From contig NZ_JNZA01000068.1 in the NCBI RefSeq assembly GCF_000717345.1, positions 1 to 18,281 of the forward strand: 18,281 nucleotides of DNA, in the 5' to 3' direction. The stretch's first letter is position 1, and the number at the start of each line of letters is the position of its first letter. Below are positions 1 through 9,300 of this stretch, piece after piece. The position numbers and the translations under genes were made by a program. The notes under the pieces were generated by a model that searched no databases, was not told the origin of the DNA, and worked only from the letters and a program-made list of their open reading frames with translations. Origin of the DNA: Streptomyces lydicus (GTDB taxonomy: Bacteria > Actinomycetota > Actinomycetes > Streptomycetales > Streptomycetaceae).

Positions 1-155
1 TGTACTGGCAGGTGCGGGACGGGCTGGCCTGCTCAGAAGAGGTGCAGCAGGTGGCGAAGTCATGGCGTGAGGCAGGGAGACCGGAGCTGACGACGCGAAC
101 CGTGGAGCAGCGGCTGAATGCCTATGTCACCGCCCTGATGGACGCGCTGTCCTGA
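1..155 (+). CDS. C-terminal end of an unidentified protein (partial)
   Basis: An open frame enters at the left edge (first full codon at 3) and ends with TGA at 153-155, giving the last 50 residues of a protein. The tail is rich in charged residues and probably helical (for example VQQVAKSWREAGRPELTTRT) and ends NAYVTALMDALS. Third codon positions are mostly G or C. A GC-rich perfect hairpin begins 21 nt after the stop, which supports a true gene end. I do not recognise the family and no catalytic motif is visible in this fragment. The start and function lie outside the window. Confidence 0.6.
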   Translation, partial: YWQVRDGLACSEEVQQVAKSWREAGRPELTTRTVEQRLNAYVTALMDALS

Positions 156-175
156 GCCAAAGCAGCCCAGGACAC

Positions 176-200
176 GGGCCCGGCGACGAGCGCCGGGCCC
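176..200 (+). terminator. GC-rich hairpin after the partial gene
   Basis: Perfect inverted repeat: GGGCCCGGCG, 5-nt loop ACGAG, CGCCGGGCCC. It lies 21 nt downstream of the stop codon at 155. There is no clear U-tract, as is common for actinomycete terminators. Confidence 0.55.
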
Positions 201-595
201 GGCCGCCACGTCCGGCAGCGGAGCCGATCGCACCCCCGGACCGCGACACCCCCCGCATACGGGCTGGCTCCCGGCCGACAACTCTGCGGCGCCTCCGAAT
301 CTCTCCGGTCGCCGGGCTGATGATTTGGATGCAGCGGACGATCATGCCGACAGCCTACGCAGGCGCAAGGTGCAGCCCGTCGGGTTGCAAAGTGCAGAGA
401 AAGTTCCTGAACCCGGTCGAATGCCTTGGGACCAAGCAACGCGCGAGGACGCTCGGGCCCGCAGCTGCTGGATCCAGCTGACAGCCAAGCCGCGAGCGAC
501 CGCAGCCAGGCGGGGGCCGGCCCCGCACCGTCGGCGCCCCGAATCCGGTGACCGGGAAAACGACCCCGGGGCCCGGCTATGCCGCGTCGACCGTG
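201..595. other. Gene-free spacer, no intact gene seen
   Basis: I find no convincing coding region on either strand. The open frames here have arginine/proline-rich compositions typical of shadow translations of GC-rich DNA, and no start with a ribosome binding site stands out. If the next feature is an integrase-linked gene, its recombinase partners are not recognisable here. Confidence 0.5.
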
Positions 596-1184
596 ATGTC
601 GGATCCGGGCGGCTGCTCAACCCCCGCACGGCAGCGGCCCTGGCAGCCCGCCAAGTAAGACCGAGACCGTCCTCAACGCCTCCACGAGGTCATTGCCCGC
701 CTCCGGCGCGAAAAGACCCAGGTCAGTGTGGTCGCCGTTTGCCCGCCGCGCAGACGCCTTCCACACCTTCCTCTCTGACAACCGCGAGGCCGGAACTGCC
801 ATCGCCACGGCCATGGCCGAGGCCGGCGAAAGCTGGTCCCGGACGCTCGCCGAGCAAGATGACGAGCGCGAGGCGACCTGGCGCGGACGCGCACTCAACG
901 CGGAGGACGCCCTCAAGACCGCTCACGCCGAGATCCTCACCCAGCGGACCCGCATCGGTGAACTCCGCAGCGAAATGCGGAACTTGTGGGCAGAATGAAC
1001 GGAGGAGGCCATCCAACGGATCACCACCGAGAACACCACCCTCAAGCAGCGAGTCCGCCAGCTCACTGCCGGCAACCGCACCCTCGACGATCGACTCCAG
1101 GCTGCCCGCTCCAACCTCCGTTTCCAAGACCGGCGCCTCGCCGACCTGGAAGCCCGCGTCGCCGAGCCCGGAGCGGCAACATGA
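596..1184 (+). pseudogene. Decayed coiled-coil gene of the DUF6262-like, integrase-associated type
   Basis: Coherent protein sequence continues across all three + frames. In order: LNPRTAAALAARQ (about 615-656), TETVLNA (660-680), HEVIARLRREKTQVSVVAV (about 682-740), then a phrase resembling a short DNA-binding motif (ARRADAFHTFLSDNREA), then a long acidic/basic coiled coil. The coil is interrupted by an in-frame TGA at 996-998, at a place where Trp would fit. It continues as TEEAIQRITTENTTLKQRVR and ends at 1182-1184. At least three frameshifts plus one nonsense codon mean no full product is made. From memory, intact proteins of this kind in Streptomyces sit next to tyrosine recombinases of Tn554-like modules and may help DNA binding. 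The family name is by recall and the decay is read directly. The 5' boundary (ATG at 596) is a guess. Confidence 0.65.
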
Positions 1185-1645
1185 TCCTGTCCTCGAAGCC
1201 AAGGAAGGAATACACGTTGAGCATGCAGTTCCCCGCCCCGGGGCGCGTTATCAACACTGAGGTACGGCTCAAGGCCCAGCGGGTCCTCAAGGCCATGTCC
1301 ACCGATGCCCGCAGGGTATGGGAGGAAGCCATGGAAGAGGTCAACGAAGATGCGCTGGGCGAAGGCGTTGTGCTGTCCACCCAGGCATTCAAGGGAAAGT
1401 TCGATCCTGACGACGAAGTCTGGCTCGGACCGGCAGAGTTGAACCTGGACAGGTACATGTGTGAAGAGGGCATGGGCGTGCTGACGTTGATCGAGTACGC
1501 CATCGCCGGAACCGTCACCCGCTGCGAAGTTACGACATGCCGTCAGTTCGGCGAGGTGGTCCACCGCATGGTGATCGGGGAAATCGTCATGGGCGGCACA
1601 CCTACCAGCGCCACGTCTCCGGGGCTCCCCCGAGGAGCGGTCTGA
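1181..1645 (+). CDS. Hypothetical protein, 154 aa
   Basis: An ATG at 1181 preceded by GGAG (7-nt spacing) opens a 154-residue frame ending with TGA at 1643-1645. A TTG at 1217 behind AAGGAAGGA is an equally good start and would give 142 residues (LSMQFPAPGRV...). The ATG overlaps the TGA of the preceding pseudogene (ATGA), which may be coincidence. The product is soluble and acidic in the middle (EEAMEEVNEDALGEG, KFDPDDEVWLGPAELNLD). A later hydrophobic stretch with two cysteines (RCEVTTCRQF) follows. There is no signal peptide or transmembrane helix. I do not recognise the family. Codon use is natural for the host and I consider it a real gene, possibly belonging to the same mobile region as its upstream neighbour. 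Confidence 0.6.
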   Translation: MILSSKPRKEYTLSMQFPAPGRVINTEVRLKAQRVLKAMSTDARRVWEEAMEEVNEDALGEGVVLSTQAFKGKFDPDDEVWLGPAELNLDRYMCEEGMGVLTLIEYAIAGTVTRCEVTTCRQFGEVVHRMVIGEIVMGGTPTSATSPGLPRGAV

Positions 1646-1766
1646 TCTCAGTTCTCCGATCCTGAGGCCACAGCCGGAACACATCGCGGGCCCGTCCACC
1701 GTCGCGGTTCATCTCATAGGCGATTTCAGGGCCGAGGTCGGGACGGAGGGCGTGATCCCTGGGACT
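1602..1766 (-). pseudogene. Possible remnant of a - strand gene
   Basis: On the - strand a 54-codon frame between two stops reads like genuine protein (RPDLGPEIAYEMNRDGGRAR, then DVFRLWPQDRR) and ends with TAG at 1604-1602. It has no convincing start or ribosome binding site. Its end overlaps the last 44 bp of the + strand hypothetical gene. It may be the C-terminal scrap of a deleted gene, or chance. I do not recognise it. Confidence 0.2.
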
Positions 1767-1849
1767 TCAGGTGATCTCTACCAATGCCGGTATTTCCCTG
1801 CCGCCCTCGTACTTTTATTCTATTGTCTCCCTGATCCAGGGAGAGGTAC

Positions 1850-2599
1850 ATGAGTGTGGGGCGTGGACGAAGACGGCTGGCCGCCGTGGCGCTGATTCTG
1901 ATTCTGCCGGGGCTGGTGTCGAGCGGATGCGGTGAACGCACCCCACGGGAGCCGCCGCCGAAGAAGGCCGCGCATGCCAAGCCGGCCAAGCTGTCCGAGA
2001 AACTCGACAAGAACGGCACCACCATCGTCGTCGGGAATACGAAGGCCCCGGTCACGGTGCATCTCTACGAGGACCCGCGTTGCCCGGTCTGCCAGGATTT
2101 CGAGGTGACCGGTGGTGGACCGGCCCTCCGCGTCATGACCCAGCGGGGTGAGGCGAAGACCGAGTACACCCTCGCGTCCTTCCTTGACCAGAGAGCGGGC
2201 GGCGGCGGCTCGAAGAGGGCCGTCAACGCCCTGCGTGCCGCGCTGGAAGCCGGAAAGTTCGCCGAGTACCACGCCGTGATCTACCGGTACCAGCCGGCAG
2301 AAGCCGTTGACGGCTACACCGACGCGCTGCTGCTGAAACTGGCCGGCAAGGTGGCGGGACTGCGCGGCCCGGCATTCGACTCCGCCGTCAAGACCATGAG
2401 GTACCGCGAGTTCGTCGATCGATCCGAGCGGGCCTACGAGCGAGCCGGGGGAGATGACCCCCGCGGCCCGGGCACGCCCACTGCAGTGGTCAATGGCCTG
2501 CAGGTGCCGGAGCAGTACTACGGGGTGCTCTTCGACCGAAGGTTGTTCACGCAGTTCCTCAAAGCAATCAGGAATCAGCCAGGGCAGTGGTCGTCGTAA
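1850..2599 (+). CDS. DsbA-family thioredoxin-like protein, secreted (possible lipoprotein)
   Basis: A 249-residue protein with an ATG at 1850 behind GGGAGAGG. The N-terminus has a basic run (RGRRR), a hydrophobic segment (about residues 10-23) and a Cys at 27 in LVSSGC. That is a weak lipobox, so it is either a lipoprotein or an exported protein anchored by its leader. After a Lys/Pro-rich linker, the thioredoxin fold starts near residue 58 with a WG-less version of the DsbA entry (VVGNTKAPVTVHLYEDPRC). The redox motif is C78-P-V-C81. A helical insert follows, and the cis-proline loop is G-T209-P210-T. This is the layout of the DsbA/Thioredoxin_4 family. It probably forms or reshuffles disulfides outside the membrane. 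The secreted LamG and RHS proteins nearby contain many cysteines, so they are possible substrates, but that link is only inference. Confidence 0.85.
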   Translation: MSVGRGRRRLAAVALILILPGLVSSGCGERTPREPPPKKAAHAKPAKLSEKLDKNGTTIVVGNTKAPVTVHLYEDPRCPVCQDFEVTGGGPALRVMTQRGEAKTEYTLASFLDQRAGGGGSKRAVNALRAALEAGKFAEYHAVIYRYQPAEAVDGYTDALLLKLAGKVAGLRGPAFDSAVKTMRYREFVDRSERAYERAGGDDPRGPGTPTAVVNGLQVPEQYYGVLFDRRLFTQFLKAIRNQPGQWSS

Positions 2600-2679
2600 G
2601 GGGCGTTGCCGAGGCCGCGGCCGCCCTTGAGGAACTGGACGAACAGACGCTGGTGGACGACGCGTCCGGAGAAGGATGA
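2587..2679 (+). CDS. Possible 30-aa peptide overlapping the DsbA-like gene end
   Basis: A GTG at 2587 opens a short frame that overlaps the last 13 nt of the DsbA-like gene and ends in TGA at 2677-2679. The product, VVVVRGV followed by the acidic AEAAAALEELDEQTLVDDAS, is more protein-like than random. It could equally be the tail of a deleted gene. No family is recognised. Confidence 0.2.
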   Translation: MVVVRGVAEAAAALEELDEQTLVDDASGEG

Positions 2680-2780
2680 CGCCCCGCAGCCGCGAGATAT
2701 TCGCCCACCACCACACCCCACGCAAACTCATCGCCACCGGCCAACAAACCCTGATCCAAGTAACCCGCCGCACCCCCTGA
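2676..2780 (+). CDS. Possible 34-aa basic peptide or gene remnant
   Basis: ATG at 2676 overlaps the stop of the preceding short frame (ATGA). It sits directly after GGAGAAGG, so the ribosome binding site is very close. The product begins MTPRSREIFAHHHTPRK and ends QVTRRTP. It is basic and has a His triplet. It may be a coupled small gene or, more likely, the C-terminal remnant of a larger gene. Not recognised. Confidence 0.25.
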   Translation: MTPRSREIFAHHHTPRKLIATGQQTLIQVTRRTP

Positions 2781-3038
2781 AAGCCCCCTAGCGCCGTCCT
2801 CCAACACCGCACTCCCACCCCTTGGTGGCGCCGGCCCGCACTCAACTGCTTCGAGATCAGGGCTGATTACCTGGACTCATGCGCGGGGGCGCGGCGGACG
2901 GTGACTGCCGAGCATGGAACAGGTGCCGAAGGGAGACCCCGACGCCCTGCCGCCCCAGCAGCCGTCCTCTGACGTTGCGTTGCTGTCAACCGCTGAGGAG
3001 CCCCACCGGCCTCGAAATCCGGTGGAGCTCCTCACAGG

Positions 3039-3329
3039 CTATTCGAATATTACCGAGAAGCGATCGGACCATCCGAAGGATTCATCCTGTGCCTGAACAC
3101 GGAGGAGGAGATCGCGAATCTTCTCAAATTCGCTTTCGCCCAACGCCGTCCGGCTCAGCCCTGCCCTCTTCCAGACGATCTCGATCGGGCGCTCTACGTC
3201 CGTTGACAGTCGATCCCACAGGGCGCTCAGGTTGGCTCCATAGTAGGGGCCAAAATCTAGAGCTCGAGACAAGAATTCATGAAGATCACTCTCAGAGTGA
3301 ATCGCTGAACCATCGATTTCAATCCTCAT
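3039..3329 (-). CDS. Barstar-family RNase inhibitor (immunity protein)
   Basis: A 96-residue acidic protein. Its ATG at 3329 lies 6 nt after the stop of the RHS toxin, and the likely ribosome binding site (GGAAATGAG) overlaps the toxin's last codons, so translation is probably coupled. It aligns without gaps over the start of Bacillus barstar: I-D-G at 5-7, DLH at 15-17, Y29-Y30-G31, N33-L34, A36-L37-W38-D39. In barstar, Y29 and D39 plug the barnase active site, with D39 contacting R83, R87 and H102. Both are kept here. D35 is Ser, and the position equivalent to E76 (in the LLLRVQAQ helix) does not look acidic, so the interface differs from the textbook one. Its role is to bind and block the RNase domain at the end of the neighbouring RHS protein in the cytoplasm. 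The DNA looks less GC-rich than the RHS body. Confidence 0.93.
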   Translation of the reverse strand: MRIEIDGSAIHSESDLHEFLSRALDFGPYYGANLSALWDRLSTDVERPIEIVWKRAGLSRTALGESEFEKIRDLLLRVQAQDESFGWSDRFSVIFE

Positions 3330-3335
3330 GAGTTC

Positions 3336-6300
3336 TCATTTCCAGTTGGGTAGCTGATAGAAGCTCCTGTAGTGGTCGCTGGTTACGTAAGCGAGCCCGT
3401 CGTTCGAATAGACCAACCGAGTTCCCGGCTGCTTCGACCGCTTCATCATGTTGTTGATCCCCACATCTGCTTCGCGCCACGTCCGACCCCTGACGCTTGG
3501 CAGCGACCCGTCGGAATTTTCGAATACATCTCCGCCGATCTGAGCGCCCGGTATTTTGTTTCCCAATGCCTTTCCAGGTTCCCAGCCGGCAGCAGAAGCT
3601 TGCGCCTTGGTCACATAGTTACCGGGCAGGCTCCCCGTCGCGCGGAGACTTTCCATCAGCGGATTTGCCGCTTCCGCAGCTGCAAGAGCGCCACCGTACC
3701 GAATGCACGTCGAGTTATGCACAAGTACCGGGGTTTGCCCTGCCAGCACATAGTACGTGTGAGTGCCTGCGATGGTGAGGTCGTGCGTCTGCTGCTGCTT
3801 GGAGAAGTGGCGGAGCGCGGCGATCTTGACCTTTGCGCCCTGGGGGGTGCGGAGTTCGGTTCCTGGACGGAGGTCGCCGGCGTTGATCCACTTCTTCTTG
3901 TCAACGGACCAGAAGGGGTGGGTGTCGGTGGCGATGATGCTGGAGTCGCCGGATGGGGTTTTGAAGATGAGGTCGGTGAAGTGTTTGTCGTCCTTGGTGA
4001 CGATCGTGGCGACGACACGGCGGCTGGTGGTCTTGCCGGTTCTCGGGTCGGTGGCGATGACCTTGTCGCCGGTCTTTACGTCCTCGATGCGCTTTTGCTT
4101 GCCGTTGGCGAGGGCGACTTCGGTGTCGGGGACGAAGCTGTGGAAGCAGTTGCTCGCCTTGCCGGCGAGACGTCCGGCCATCCTGCCGGGGATATCGCCC
4201 TCGGTTGCAGCAGCTAGGGCTGCGGTGGCAAAAAGCTTGCTGAAGCTGTAGACGTCGTCGGGGCAGCCACCCTCGAGCCGGTAGCAGGCTTCGCTGAGCG
4301 CGTGCATGATCCGTACGCCGGCTAGCGGGCCATCTTCGAAGCGCGGGTTGCCCCACGGCTTGAATTCACTGGTGACGTTCGTGAACTCCCGCTCGAGGTC
4401 AGGGGCTTTCGCCCAGCTCAGAGGGGCGGAAACGCCCGGGTAGATCTCGTAGCGAGTCGGGCCGTTGTAGGCGGTGCGGCAGTACGGCTGGATGCAGGCG
4501 CCAGGGCCCGGGATGTAGTCCTTGGAGCCGGAGAGGCGCATGCCGCCGTGGCTGTTGTGGACGACTCCGCTGCCTCCGTGGCCTCCGGGGTCGGCGAAGA
4601 TCATGCCGGTGGGGTCGTTGAAGGTGAGCGGGTTGTTGTTGCCGTAGGTGTAGCCGTTGATCTGCTGGGGATCGGCCGGGTCCATCACCGGGTCGACGGA
4701 GAGGAAGCGCCCGGTATCCGGGTCGTATTCGCGGGCGCCGAGGTGGGTGAGGCCGGTGTCGGTGGTGTCGTCGGTGCCGCCGACGTAGCCCTTGGTGCCG
4801 GGCCAGGTGGTGGGCTTGGTGCCGCGAAGGGCGCCGAAGGGGAGTTGGCGGCGTTGGGTGAGGGTTTGGTTGGTGGTGTTGATGGCGAGTTGGCCGGTGC
4901 CGAGGCGGTCGGCGAGGGTGACGGTGTAGGTGCCGTCGTCGGCCAGGACGGCCTGGTTGCCGCTGCCCAGGGGGATGTAGCGGGTGGCCTTGGGTTTGTC
5001 GGCGCCCTTGTCGAGGGTGACCTCGGTGTGGTCGCCGAGGGTGAGGGTGGTCTTGGTGTCGGTGCGGGTGATCAGGCGGTTGCCGTCGGCGTCGTAGACG
5101 TAGCTGGTGGTCTTGGTGCCTGTGTCGCCCGCCGGTTCGGTGACCTTGGCCAGGTGGCCTTCGACGTCCCAGGTGAGGGTTTGCTTGTCGCCGTGGAGGA
5201 CGCGGGTGGTGGTGTTGCCGGTGTGGTCGTAGCCGTAGGTGGAGGTGCTGGTACCGGTGGGGCCGACGGCGTTGACAGCCGTGAGGGTGTGGGGCTGGGG
5301 AGTGCCGGGCTTGGGGTAGGTGTAGGTGTTCTTGGTGTCCTTGGCGGTGTCGCCGGTGGGGTCGTGCTGGGTGAGGGCGGTGCGGTTGCCGGCGGTGTCG
5401 TAGCCGTAGGACTGCCAGTAGGGGGCCGGGCCGGCGAGCAGGGGGCCGGCGGGCTTGTCAGCGCAGGTCTTTTCGTCCTGGGTCCAGGCTTCGGTGAGGC
5501 GGCGCAGGTAGTCGTAGGTGAAGCACTGGGTGTCGGTGCCGGAGCGGGACACGTCGGACAGTGCGGTGACGTTGCCGGCGGGGTCATAGCCGTAGGTGGC
5601 GGACTGGTCGACGCCGGCGACGTCCTGGCGGTCGACGCGGGAGTTGGACAGGCGCTGGGTGCCCCACTCGTAGGTGTTGGTGACCTGGGTGAACTTGCCG
5701 CCACCGCCGACGATCTTGTAGGTGAGGGGCTTGCCGGCGAGCGTGTAGGTGGCGTCGGAGCGGATGCCCGTGCCGTAGACGGTGGTCATCCGAAGGGTGG
5801 CGTCGTCGTAGGTGTAGTTCCACCCCTTGCCGACGATGTTCCCCATGGTGGAGAAGCTGCGCGCCTTCGGCAGGCCGTTGCCGTAGTACGAGGTGCCGGC
5901 CTGATAGGTGCCGGCCAGTGCACCCTCGGAGTCGGGGATGACGGTGGCGGTGCGCTGCGGTCGGTAGAGGGTGTCGTATTGGGTGACCTTGGTGGTGTAC
6001 GGCGTGCCGTTGAGGTAGCGGGTGGATTCGGCGAGCTGGCCCTTGGCACCGGCGAGGGTGTCGTAGACCCACTTGGCGCGCAGCGGGCCGTCGGGTGTCT
6101 TGTCGTGCAGTTCGGTCTTGCGGCCGAGGCCGTCGTAGACGGTGGCCAGTACGTCCCCGTTGGCGTCCTCGCTGGAGATCTGCTGGCCGCGGTCGTCGAA
6201 CGCGGCCTTGGTGACGCCCTTGTCGGGGTCGTTGGCCCAGGTCTGGTTGCCGAGCTGGTCGTACTGGTAGGCCCACTTGTTGCCGGCCGGGTCGGTGACG

Positions 6301-9300
6301 CTTTCGAGCTTGCCGGCCGGGGTGTAGGTGTAGCGAGTGGTCTCGGCCGGGGCGTCGGCGGCGCGGGTGTGGTGCTGCAGGAGTTGGGTGGTCTGCCCGC
6401 GGGCGTCGGTCACCGTGGTAGTGGCCGTGCCGCCTTCGGGCGGGAGCACGGTGGTGCGGTCACCGCCGTAGAGCGTCTTGGTGACCGCCAGGACCTTGCC
6501 GCCCTCGCCGTTGCCGGCGACATCCCGGCTCTCGGTCTCCCGGCCCAGCCCGTCGTGCGTCTTCCAGGTCTGGGTCTCGACGCCGAGGGCGTCGGCGGGC
6601 TTGAACAGCTCGCGTTCCGGCTTCTTCAGCGCGTAGTACGGGGCGAAGGTCTTCGCCACCAGCCCGCGTTCGTCGTAGAACGTGTCGCTGATCAGGCGCC
6701 CACCGTCAGGGCCGGGCGCCTGGACCTGGCGGGTGCGCAGGTAGCCGTCGTACAGGGCGTAGGAGACCGTCTGCGACTGAGCGCTGGGGTTGAGGGTGTA
6801 CGTGGCGACGGCAGCCGGCTTGCCCTCCTCGACCAGGTAGGCGAACTGGTAGGTGGGCAGGGAGCCGCGGTCGGGCAGCCACACCTTCACGGAGCGGCCC
6901 AGCGCGTCGTACTTCAGCGTGGTGCGCTTGGCGTTGGTGTCGACGGTGGCGATGGGCTGGCCGCGCAGCGGGTCGAGTTCGGTTGTGGTGGTCTGGGCGG
7001 TGGTGGCGTCCTTGGCGTCGGCGGGGGGTGTGGTGACGACGGTCTTGGTGGGGATGCCGGTGACGGGGGAGTAGGCCGTGGTGGTGGTGCGGCCGTCGGC
7101 GCGGAGGGTGCGGGTGGGTGCGCTGTCGCCGATGGCGGTGACGTTGGCCGTCAGGTCGGTGACCTTTTGCGGGCGGCCGTAGCCGTCGTAGGTGGTGCCG
7201 GTCTCCAGATAGGTGGCCGTGGTGCCGTCGTGCTTCTTGAGGTTGGCAACCGCGGTGGCGTCGCCCTTGGTGGGCGCTGTGCCGTAGCCACCCCCGTCGT
7301 AGGTGGTGCGGACGTCGGAGAGGACGTCCTTGGAACGGTCCGGGCTGCTGCCGCATTCGGTGGCGACGGTCTCGACCCGTGCGGGCAGGGTGAGGATGTT
7401 CTTGTCGGTGTTGGTGGCGTAGGTGGTGCGGGTGCAGCGGTCGTCGTCGGTGGTGGCGTCATCGCCGCGGTCGCTGACCTCGGTGACGCGTCCGGCGACG
7501 GTGTCGAAGGTGGAGGCCGTGGTGGTCGTGCGCCACTTCGCGCCGGCGCCGTCATCGAGCGAGGTCCAGGCGCGGGCGCTGGCCGTGCCGGTGAAGTTCG
7601 CGGTGACGGTTCCCCAGTCGCGGACCTTCTTGGCCGTCTGGTGGTGCCAGGGCCGGCTGACGGTCTTGGTGAGGATCTTCCCGCCGGGCCCCGAGTACGT
7701 GGCCGTCTTGTAGGGGAAGCCGGCCGCGGAGGCGTCGTCGGTGAGCGGCTCTCCCTCGCCCTCGTCCAGGGCGACGGAGACGTTCTTGGTGCCGCCGCTC
7801 GCGGTCTTGCGGTCGCCGTCCATGCCGCGCAGGAAGTAGCTGTCTTCTTGCGTCTTCATGGCGTCGGCAGGCGTGCCCTGGCCGCCGGTCTGGACGCGGA
7901 CGTGGCCGTAGCCGCGCCACTGTGACCAGGTCTTGAACTTCTCCTTGGTCAGCCCGTCGTCATCGTCGTAGTGCCAGGCCGCGTCACCGAGGTAGCTGTA
8001 GCGGGTGACCTGGTCGGGGGCCCCGCCGGTGCGGTCGGTGGTCGTCACGGAGGTGACGACGTACTTGTTGAACCACGACTTGTCCATGTCGTCGCTGGAG
8101 CTGCCGCCGATGAACTGCGGGAAGCAGCGGGTGGTGTTGGACTCCGGGGTGGGCAGGTCGTCGAACGCGCAGGCGGGCTCGGAGTAGCCGACGTCGGTCT
8201 GGCCGCCGTATTCGTCGTCGACGGTCGACAGGCGGTCCTTGATGTAGGGGGCGTATCCGTCGCCGGTCTTGTCGAGTCGGTTGGCCAGCTGGGTGTAGGC
8301 GAAGGTGGTCTTCGGCAGGGTGAGGGGCGTGGTGTCGGTGTGGCCGGTGTGCTGGATGGATTCCAGTTCCAGCTGGTAGTCGACATCGGCCTTGCCCCAA
8401 CGCTGGTTCAGGGCCCAGGAGTCGACCGGGGTGAGTGCGCCGTCCTTGAGGACCTCGGTGGTCACACCCGTCAGCCGCTTGCGCGTCCAGAAGGTGGGGG
8501 AGAAGCGCCCCTGGTCACAGGTGCTGCCGGCCTTGCAGTTCAGGTCCCAGGGCGTGTCGTACCAGTAGAAGCTCTTGGCGTCGATGGTGTCCGCCGCGCA
8601 GGTGACCCCGGTCTGGGGCAGGCAGCGCTCGGCGTTGCTGAAGGAGACCTGGGCGAGCGGCTTGCCCGCGTACAGGTCGCTGGACGACCGGCCGTACTCG
8701 ATGCGCTTGAGGGAGCCGCCGCGGATGTACGGGGTGTCGTCGTCCTTGTTCAGGTCACGCCCGTAGGAGTTGGTCTCCTTGTCGTAGTAGTACGCGATCG
8801 CGTCGCCGTGCGGGTCGACGACGTAGTCGAGGTTCCAGCGCCAGCCCTGCTGGCACCAGGAGTCCTTGAAGGCGTCCTTGTGGCAGTCCTCGCCGCTGTT
8901 GTTGCCGAAGACCGGCACGGTCCAGGTCGAGTCGGTGGTGTCCTTGCCGGCCGCCCAGCCGGGCAGCTTGTGGTAGCCGAAGTAGAACCGGGTTCCGGAG
9001 GGGTCCGTCAGCTCCCAGTACTCGTTGTCGTTGTCACCGTTGTCCCGCGCCGCCGACGTCAGGCGCTTGATCTTCGTGCCGTCGTCGTTCTGGAGCTTCC
9101 ACTCGTCCTTTCCGGCCGGGACGAGCTCGCCGGCCTTGCCGTTGAAGGAAATGAAGGCGTTGTCATACGACCAGCACAGATCGCCCGGCTTGTTGCCGTC
9201 GGCGTGCTTCTCCCCGTCGTCGGAACAGGGCTTGTAGCGGCGCTCGATGTACCCGGGCCACAGCTCGAAGCCGTCACCGACCCACGAACCCTGGTTGTTG

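Noticed and set aside
325..1260. A 311-codon + strand frame
   Set aside because: The product is Arg/Pro/Ser-rich and shows no family pattern. It only passes briefly through the decayed coiled-coil gene, whose coherent sequence moves between frames.
2879..3331. A 150-codon + strand frame across the barstar gene
   Set aside because: It is antisense to the barstar-like gene, which has a clear family match and tight spacing to the toxin.
4600..7500. Repeated GGTGGTG-like words on the + strand suggesting a repeat array or CRISPR
   Set aside because: Spacing is irregular and the words are the complement of common Thr/Asp/Tyr codons in YD repeats. No constant repeat-spacer unit exists.
4548..7925. 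A very long open frame (1125 codons) on the + strand
   Set aside because: It is exactly antisense to the RHS gene and is made almost only of Gly, Val, Ala, Leu and Arg. This is the usual mirror frame of a GC-rich gene. The - strand product has recognisable YD repeats and an RHS core.
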